Source of the DNA: Schistocerca nitens
Taxonomy: Eukaryota > Arthropoda > Insecta > Orthoptera > Acrididae
Length of the DNA: 64,000 nucleotides
Reading direction: 5' to 3'
Assembly: GCF_023898315.1 (NCBI RefSeq)
Contig: NC_064619.1
Location: forward strand, 480,107,376 to 480,171,375
The first letter of the stretch is position 1. Each line of letters starts with the position of its first letter. A program made the translations under genes and the position numbers. Positions 57,481 through 64,000 of this stretch are shown in pieces. The notes below the pieces were generated by a model, which ran no database searches, was not told the DNA's origin, and was given only the letters and a program-made list of their open reading frames with translations.

Positions 57481-58648
57481 TGTTGAGCTGGTATTAAAAT
57501 TCGGCTGTAGACTGTGTGGTGACTGTTGGTGGTCCTCATTTTACAAAGGAGTGGTGGGATTTGAGAGTCGTTGGAGATCGATTAATTATGTAGAACTGAC
57601 TATTTTAACCCTGTCTCTGGGGTCAAAGCGAGGCTGGTGACCGTTATTTTTACTTGACAGTGTACGTGTGTCAGTGCGTAGAAAATATACATGTCTGCCA
57701 ATAAATGTTTCCAAACAAGTTACCGCAGCAATACAGAAGTGGAAAATGTAGAAACGACAAAAAAACACAACACTTTACCACGCTTCAAACCTTATAGGAA
57801 ACCCGTTAGTACTCAAAACAGGGGCTCGGTCGTCTGGAACACAGCATCACAATTTATGAACAAACATTGCACCATAGGGTGGACGTAATAAGCAGAAATG
57901 GTCGCGTCGTCGTTGGCAACCATTTGACCGATGGAATAGCACGATATGGCGGCCCAAATCATTATCGAACCCTGGCCACTCGGCTAGAAGTTGAAAAAAG
58001 TGTGCAAAAAGAATTGACCAAATGACTTTCTTACTAGTCCAAGCATCAATTTATCTGTTACGTAGACTTGCATCACTGATGAATAATTTTGTAATTACAG
58101 CTCGTCATACAATTCCGTGCTTGTGCAGCTCCCTCTATCTTATTTCCGTGCTGACAGGGTTCGTGAGTCCGAGTGAGTCCGAGTTCGGCAGTAACTTTTG
58201 CAGCTGTTATTCTCTGATCGTCCTTCAGGGTCACTCAACACACTTTCGACCTAGTAGTGACTCTGTGGTAGTGTTTTCCCGCTTTCCCTGTATGCGGTAC
58301 AAATATTGGATACGGTGCTTCTTAAAACACCAGACCTTTCGGCAACATCAGAGTTCACTTGACTTCGACATAATGTACTCACAACTACACAGAACACTGC
58401 CATGACCACGACTGACATTGTAATATTCCAGGCTTATGGTTACCACCCCTGCATTATGTGTTACTAGATCAACACTCATATCTCCAGCTATAATTAAATT
58501 CCATCACTTTTCGATAATAGGAAAAAGGCTTTTAGAAGAATAATAACAATGTCAAACAATAATAATTACAATACCTTTTGTACCGTAAACAATCAAAATT
58601 GGATTCAAGTAATTAATATATGGAAAATGTTTAGATAAAAGAATAATA
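57481..58648. other. Unassigned DNA
   Basis: Frames up to 127 codons without recognisable motifs. Confidence 0.45.
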
Positions 58649-58650
58649 TA

Positions 58651-60072
58651 CACTCCTGGAAATGGAAAAAAGAACACATTGACACCGGTGTTTCAGACCC
58701 ACCATACTTGCTCCGGACACTGCGAGAGGGCTGTACAAGCAATGATCACACGCACGGCACAACGGACACACCAGGAACCGCGGTGTTGGCCGTCGAATGG
58801 CGCTAGCTGCGCAGCATTTGTGCACCGCCGCCGTCAGTGTCAGCCAGTTTGCCGTGGCATACGGAGCTCTATCGCAGTCTTTAACACTGGTAGCATGCCG
58901 CGACGGCGTGGACGTGAACCGTATGTGCAGTTGACGCACTTTGAGCGAGGGCGTATAGTGGGCATGCGGGAGGCCGGGTGGACGTACCGCCGAATTGCTC
59001 AACACGTGGGGCGTGAGGTCTCCACAGTACATCGATGTTGTCGCCAGTGGTCGGCGGAAGGTGCACGTGCCCGTCGACCTGGGACCGGACCGCAGCGACG
59101 CACGGATGCACGCCAAGACCGTAGGATCCTACGCAGTGCCGTAGGGGACCGCACCGCCACTTCCCAGCAAATTAGGGACACTGTTGCTCCTGGGGTATCG
59201 GCGAGGACCATTCGCAACCGTCTCCATGAAGCTGGGCTACGGTCCCGCACACCGTTAGGCCGTCTTCCGCTCATGCCCCAACATCGTGCAGCCCGCCTCC
59301 AGTGGTGTCGCGACAGGCGTGAATGGAGGGGCGAATGGAGACGTGTCGTCTTCAGCGATGAGAGTCGCTTCTGCCTTGGTGCCAATGATGGTCGTATGCG
59401 TGTTTGGCGCCGTGCAGGTGAGCGCCACAGTCAGGACTGCATACGACCGAGGCACACAGGGCCAACACCCGGCATCACGGTGTGGGGAGCGATCTCCTAC
59501 ACTGGCCGTACACCACTGGTGATCGTCGAGGGGACACTGAATAGTGCACGGTACATCCAAACCGTCATCGAACCCATCGTTCTACCATTCCTAGACCGGC
59601 AAGGGAACTTGCTGTTCCAACAGGACAATGCACGTCCGCATGTATCCCGTGCCACCCAACGTGCTCTAGAAGGTGTAAGTCAACTACCCTGGCCAGCAAG
59701 CTCTCCAGATCTGTCCCCCATTGAGCATGTTTGGGACTGGATGAAGCGTCGTCTCACGCGGTCTGCACGTCCAGCACGAACGCTGGTCCAACTGAGGCGC
59801 CAGGTGGAAATGGCGTGGCAAGCCGTTCCACAGGACTACATCCAGCATCTCTACGATCGTCTCCATGGGAGAATAGCAGCCTGCATTGCTGCGAAAGGTG
59901 GATATACACTGTACTAGTGCCGACATTGTGCATGCTCTGTTGCCTGTGTCTATGTGCCTGTGGTTCTGTCAGTGTGATCATGTGATGTATCTGACCCCAG
60001 GAATGTGTCAATAAAGTTTCCCCTTCCTGGGACAATGAATTCACGGTGTTCTTATTTCAATTTCCAGGAGTG
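58651..60072 (+). mobile_element. Complete Tc1/mariner-superfamily transposon, copy 2
   Basis: A 1422-bp element with CACTCCTGGAAAT ends and flanking TA (58649-58650 and 60073-60074). Opposite orientation to copy 1 and near-identical in protein sequence. Confidence 0.95.
58895..59917 (+). CDS. Tc1-like transposase
   Basis: A 340-residue protein from the ATG at 58895 (MPRRRGREPYVQL). An upstream ATG at 58679 is in frame, but the stretch between is out of frame with copy 1, so it is taken as leader. Two helix-turn-helix regions cover about residues 12-120. Catalytic residues are D155 (VFSDES), D244 (QQDNARPH) and E277 (SPDLSPIEHVWD), with 32 residues between the last two. VWGAISYTGRTPL at about 197-209 is the usual block between the first two. 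It would excise and reinsert the element at TA. About 15 differences from copy 1 and no disabling change, so activity is possible. Confidence 0.95.
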   Translation: MPRRRGREPYVQLTHFERGRIVGMREAGWTYRRIAQHVGREVSTVHRCCRQWSAEGARARRPGTGPQRRTDARQDRRILRSAVGDRTATSQQIRDTVAPGVSARTIRNRLHEAGLRSRTPLGRLPLMPQHRAARLQWCRDRREWRGEWRRVVFSDESRFCLGANDGRMRVWRRAGERHSQDCIRPRHTGPTPGITVWGAISYTGRTPLVIVEGTLNSARYIQTVIEPIVLPFLDRQGNLLFQQDNARPHVSRATQRALEGVSQLPWPASSPDLSPIEHVWDWMKRRLTRSARPARTLVQLRRQVEMAWQAVPQDYIQHLYDRLHGRIAACIAAKGGYTLY

Positions 60073-60074
60073 TA

Positions 60075-60659
60075 TTTCGTTCTCATATCTGTAAATTGTC
60101 GGAATTAAATATCGAGCCCAATTAACAAAATATAGGTAATTCATCGTTTAGCATTGTTAGAATGCTAATTTCATCAATTTCAATATTAATGTGATTTTTG
60201 TGTGTTTAGAAAATGTCTCAAACTTGTTCTAGCAAAGTAGGGAATATTGTAGATTGTTTGATAATGTTGTTAAACTATTTCATATTATAGATTAAGTTTT
60301 GCATTATTAAAACCAGTAGTGCATTGTAGGAAGAGTATAAATGCTCGGCCTCGGTCTCGGCCTCGAGTGTTGTATTTAATATCGCAAAAGGCAGAATGAT
60401 ATGTGATTTTATATTCGTACTTTGTTCGGTATTAGTGTTGAACAATGCAATGGACCTCACACACGCATTTCTATCACATTACTGCATCTGGACTTTTTAA
60501 TATCGCCAGTGTAGTATGTGCTACCATCGGTGAGCTGTAGCAGCAACAACGAGGCTTATTACACCGAAGATTGATCATGAGCTCGTAAGATACAGGTTTT
60601 GAAGTGAATAAATCTACATACTTACTCTACTTCAGTTGTGGCCTAACTCACTGTGGTGA
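60075..60659. other. Unassigned DNA, promoter-like string
   Basis: AT-rich with a TATA-like gagtataaatgctcg at about 60333 followed by a cctcggtctcggcctcg repeat. It could be part of an LTR or pseudo-LTR. Not assignable. Confidence 0.35.
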
Positions 60660-61063
60660 AATCCATTATGGTATCCTGTATTTATCAGCCTCCCCAGTTG
60701 GCGGATAGGGGAATGCTCTCTAGATATAGAGGGAACCGGGGAAATAAAATACCCGGGGTGGACGAAAACTAGCACGGGCAGGAGAGGCTTGCTCAGCAGC
60801 GGTGAAGGCAACCCGCCTAAGGGTAGAGTACCCCAAAATCAAGACTCCTGGTCCTCCACTCCAGGTTGGGGGTTGTGCAGAGGGCTACCAACCCACTCAC
60901 GTAAAAAACAAAAAAAAAAAAAGAAAAAAACAGAAACGCTCAAGATACTCAATGCCAGCCTCGGAAACAGGACGGGATTTACTGGAACAAAAACTGGAAT
61001 ATTAGACGCCTGTATCGTCCTGGAACTGCCCAAATACTGGCAAACGAATGAAGAAAATATAGA

Positions 61064-61826
61064 GTGCAACTGGTAGCTCTCCAAGAAGTAAGAAGGCAGG
61101 GAACAGGTTCACTGAAAATAGCAGACGGGACAATAATGTATGGAGACTGCGGTCAGCGCCATGAATTTGTGACCGGTTTCTACATTCATAGATCAATAGA
61201 TGACTCAGTAAGGGAGTTCAAACATGTTAATAACTGTATATCATACATAACTATTCAGACGCAGTGGTTAGACATTTCTGAATGTACACGCACCCACAGA
61301 AGATAAGGATGACAACACGAAAGAAGAATTCTACAGTCAACTGGAACAAACGTACAACTTATTAAGTAGGCACAATGTGCAAATAGTGTTCGGACATTTT
61401 AACGCCAAAGTAGGAAAGGAAGAAATCTACAAGCCAACCATAAGAAATTTTAGCTTACACGAGGAAAGTTCAGAGAATGGGGTTCGAATTATAAACTTTG
61501 CAATTACCAATGGTCTCACGATAAGCAGCACAAAATTTCAACATAAACGCATTCATTTAGGAACATGGATATCACCGGATGGAAAGGTAGTCAATCAAAT
61601 AGATCATGTAGCTATCCTGAAACGATTCCAAAACAGCATTAAAGATGTCAGAACCTTCAGGGGAGCGGATTGTAAAACAGACCACATGTTAATAATATCA
61701 AAAATGAAAGTGAAACTCAAAAGGAAAGTAAATATAAATAGAGAAGAAATTACAAGATATAACATAGGAAACCTGGCGAAAGTAGATATAAAAGAAATTT
61801 TACTAAAGAAATTAAAGGCAACCTAA
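61064..61826 (+). pseudogene. AP-like endonuclease of the LINE
   Basis: The first frame (61064-61306) holds LVALQEVRRQGTGSLKIADG and HEFVTGFYIHRSI; the second (61377-61826) holds VFGHFNAKVGKEE, ENGVRIINFAITNGL, HLGTWISPDGKVVNQIDHVA and ADCKTDHMLI. These are the catalytic blocks of AP-endonuclease-type LINE nickases: the ALQE glutamate, GDFNAKVG (here GHFNAKVG, with the Asp changed to His), the NQIDHV block and the SDH histidine block (here TDH). The domain nicks target DNA. A frameshift at about 61310 and the Asp-to-His change make it inactive. Confidence 0.82.
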
Positions 61827-62110
61827 CAAAACCGAGACTGAACAATGCAGAAACACAGGATGTCGAAAGCAGATGGAGACACCTGAAGGGCTGTATTCAA
61901 GAAGCAGCTTCCAAAATCATAGGTGAAAGAAAACGACCTAATAAAGTTTGGTTTAACACAAAGTGTCAAGAAAAAGTGCTGAAAAGAAGAAATGCGAGGA
62001 ATGCATGAATTAAAGAAAGGGACAATATGACATTGAAGGAAAGATACTATAAACTTCGCCAAGAAACGCAAAGAACCCTAAGACAAGAGAAAAGGTAATA
62101 CTACGACAAT

Positions 62111-63091
62111 ATGATCAGAGAAGCAGAGGATGATTTCCAACATCACAGGACAAGGCAGATGTATCAAAATATAAAAAAAAAATCCTTTGGTAAATTCAAT
62201 AAAAGGGAACAGTTTATAAAGTATCAGTATGGGAAAATATTGACCAAAAAAAGTGACATACAAAACAGATGGAAGACATACTTTTCACAACTTCTCAACT
62301 GCAATGACCCACACTCTCACTTTAAATTGGAAGAACCTGATACAATTGAAACAGCTGATACAATTACTACCCCATCAGTAAATGAAATACAGCAAGCAAT
62401 AAAGAAATTAAAGAACAACAAGATCTGTGGCGAGGACAAGATATACGATGAGTTATTAAATAATGGTGGCCCACAACTGGTATTAGAAATACAGGCGTTA
62501 AGAGAAACAATTTGGGAGACAGAAACCATTCGTGCAGACTGGAAAACTGCAATTGTTTGCCCCATATTTAAGAAGAATGATCCTCTAGTTTGTGATAACT
62601 ACAGAGGAATTGCCTTACTGGATGTCACCTACAAAATCTTATCAAGCTGCCTATTAAACAGGCTGATACCAATAACAGAAGAACTGATTGGGGACTACCA
62701 ATGCGGTTTCCGCAGAAACAGATCCACATTAGATCATTTATTCACCCTAAGACAAGTAACTGAGAAGGCGTGGGAATTCAATGCCGATGTCCACATAATA
62801 TTCGTAGATTTTAAAAAGGCCTATGATAGCATACACCGACAGACACTCCTAAATATAATGAAGGAATTTAAAATACCATCAAAATTAATCAGATTAGTCA
62901 AAATGTGTATCGATGAAACTTTATGTCGCATAAAGACATCAGTAGGAGAATCTGAAGACTTTAAGGTGTGCACTGAACTGAGACAAGGGGATGTCATTTC
63001 ACCTATTTTATTTAACCTTGTCCAAGAGAAGATTGACAGAGAATTTCTAAAACCAGTCCAAAAGGGATCCAGCTACAGGATGAGAACATAA
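62111..63091 (+). pseudogene. LINE reverse transcriptase, N-terminal and palm part
   Basis: A 326-codon frame. RT blocks in order: NYRGIALLDVTYKILSS at 163-179, GDYQCGFRRNRSTLDHL at 194-210, FVDFKKAYDSIHR at 231-243 (first catalytic Asp) and ELRQGDVISPILFNL at 289-303. The next block, LAYADD, is cut after Tyr-Ala by the next LINE. The frame before it (61827-62110) belongs to the same protein but is broken. Confidence 0.85.
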
Positions 63092-63110
63092 CAAGACTTG
63101 CCTATGCAGG

Positions 63111-64000
63111 GAAGCTAAGACGAAATGGCTGCAGGAAAAATGTGAAGACATCGGAAAAGATATGATTGTCGGAAGGACAGACTCAGCATACAGGAAAGTC
63201 AAAACAACCTTTGGTGACATTAAAAGCAACGGTGGTAACATTAAGAGTGCAACGGGAATTCCACTGTTAAATGCAGAGGAGAGAGCAGATATTTGGAAAG
63301 AATACATTGAAAGCCTCTATGAGGGTGAAGATTTGTCTGATGTGATAGAAGAAGAAACAGGAGTCGATTTAGAAGAGAAGGGGATCCAGTATTAGAATCG
63401 GAATTTAAAAGAGCTTTGGAGGACTTATGGTCAAATAAGGCAGAAGGGATAGATAACATTCCATCAGAATTTCTAAAATCATTGGGGGAAGTAGAAACAA
63501 AACGACTATTCACGTTGGTGTGTAGAATATATGAGTCTGGCGACATACCATCTGACTTTCGGAAAAGCATCATTCACACAATTCCGAAGACGGCAAGAGC
63601 TGACAAGTGCGAGAATTATCGCACAATCAGCTTAACAGCTCATGTATCGAAGCTGCTTACAAGAATAATATACAGAAGAATGGAAAAGAAAATTGAGAAT
63701 GCGCTAGGTGACGATCAGTTTGGCTTTAGGAAAAGTAAAGGGTCGAGAGAGGCAATTCTGACGTTACGGCTGATAATGGAAGCAAGGCTAAAGAAAAATC
63801 AAGACACTTTCATAGGATTTGTCGACCTGGAAAAAGCGTTCGACAATATAAAATGGTGCAAGCTGTTCGAGATTCTGAAAAAAGTAGGGGTAAGCTATAG
63901 GGAGAGACGGGTCATATACAATATGTACAACAACCAAGTGGGAATAATAAGAGTGGACTATCAAGAACGAAGTGCTCGTATTAAGAAGGGTGTAAGACAA
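63111..64000 (+). mobile_element. Second LINE, 5'-truncated, running past the window end
   Basis: From gaagctaag the frame reads EAKTKWLQEKCEDIGKDMIV, then AYRKVKTTFGDIKSNGGNI, as in the linker before RT. One frame change at about 63380 leads into the RT: NYRTISLTAHVSKLLTRIIY, DDQFGFRKSKGSREAILTLR and GFVDLEKAFDNIKW. It is cut by the window edge at GVRQ. Same family as the relic at 43075-44190 but better kept. Confidence 0.85.

Larger units (their letters stand above)
60660..63110 (+). mobile_element. LINE with APE endonuclease and RT, interrupted
   Basis: From about 60930 the plus strand gives, over several frames, an AP-like endonuclease and then RT. The sequence ends abruptly inside the catalytic Tyr-Ala-Asp-Asp codons at about 63110, where a second LINE begins. 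The 5' region (60660-60930) is GC-richer and includes an A-rich run at about 60903-60930. Confidence 0.85.

Overview
This is eukaryotic, AT-rich, repeat-dominated DNA. I see no host gene with a credible exon structure, no rRNA and no functional tRNA gene. The tRNA-derived SINEs, Penelope-like and LINE retroelements and Tc1/mariner transposons together suggest an insect. The SINE and LINE sequences resemble ones I associate with grasshoppers (Schistocerca-like); that species-level guess is from memory and is unproven.

Layout. 1-7.9 kb: mostly unassigned DNA with a 614-bp insertion of tRNA-like repeats (15-bp target-site duplication), a small inverted-repeat element, two tRNA-derived SINEs and a possible old LTR. 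7.9-17.4 kb: a minus-strand Ty3/gypsy-like LTR retrotransposon (gag with a coiled-coil N-terminus, retropepsin, and a pol in which the segment from reverse transcriptase to most of integrase is deleted). Its two near-identical long repeats lie at about 8.95-10.53 kb and 15.89-17.44 kb, with a further diverged repeat copy at 7.92-8.77 kb. 17.4-38.9 kb: a giant palindromic element with about 6.4-kb inverted arms, a 2.45-kb spacer, Tc1/mariner-like CAGTCG...CGACTG ends and flanking TA. It split the right LTR: the last 27 bp of that LTR reappear at 38.9 kb. Its left arm later took a complete Tc1-like transposon, a SINE and a tandem pair of Penelope-like elements, while the right arm keeps the empty sites.

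38.9-64 kb: a graveyard of further elements. It holds a palindromic MITE at 39.9-40.4 kb, a pyrimidine-rich tract, LINE relics at 43-44 kb, 45.8-46.9 kb, 52.8-54.1 kb and 54.9-55.9 kb, and a decayed Tc1-like element at 47-48 kb. It also holds inverted-repeat elements with hammerhead-like motifs at 48-52 kb, a decayed transposase at 56-57 kb, a second intact Tc1-like transposon at 58.65-60.07 kb, and two nested LINEs from 60.7 kb to the window end.

What works together. The two Tc1-like copies (340-aa transposase, about 1.42 kb, TA-flanked) look structurally intact. The Penelope pair carries a complete hammerhead ribozyme core in each terminal repeat. The most unusual object is the giant palindrome: it has Tc1/mariner-like ends but encodes no transposase I can recognise, and arm identity appears to fall from the centre outward.
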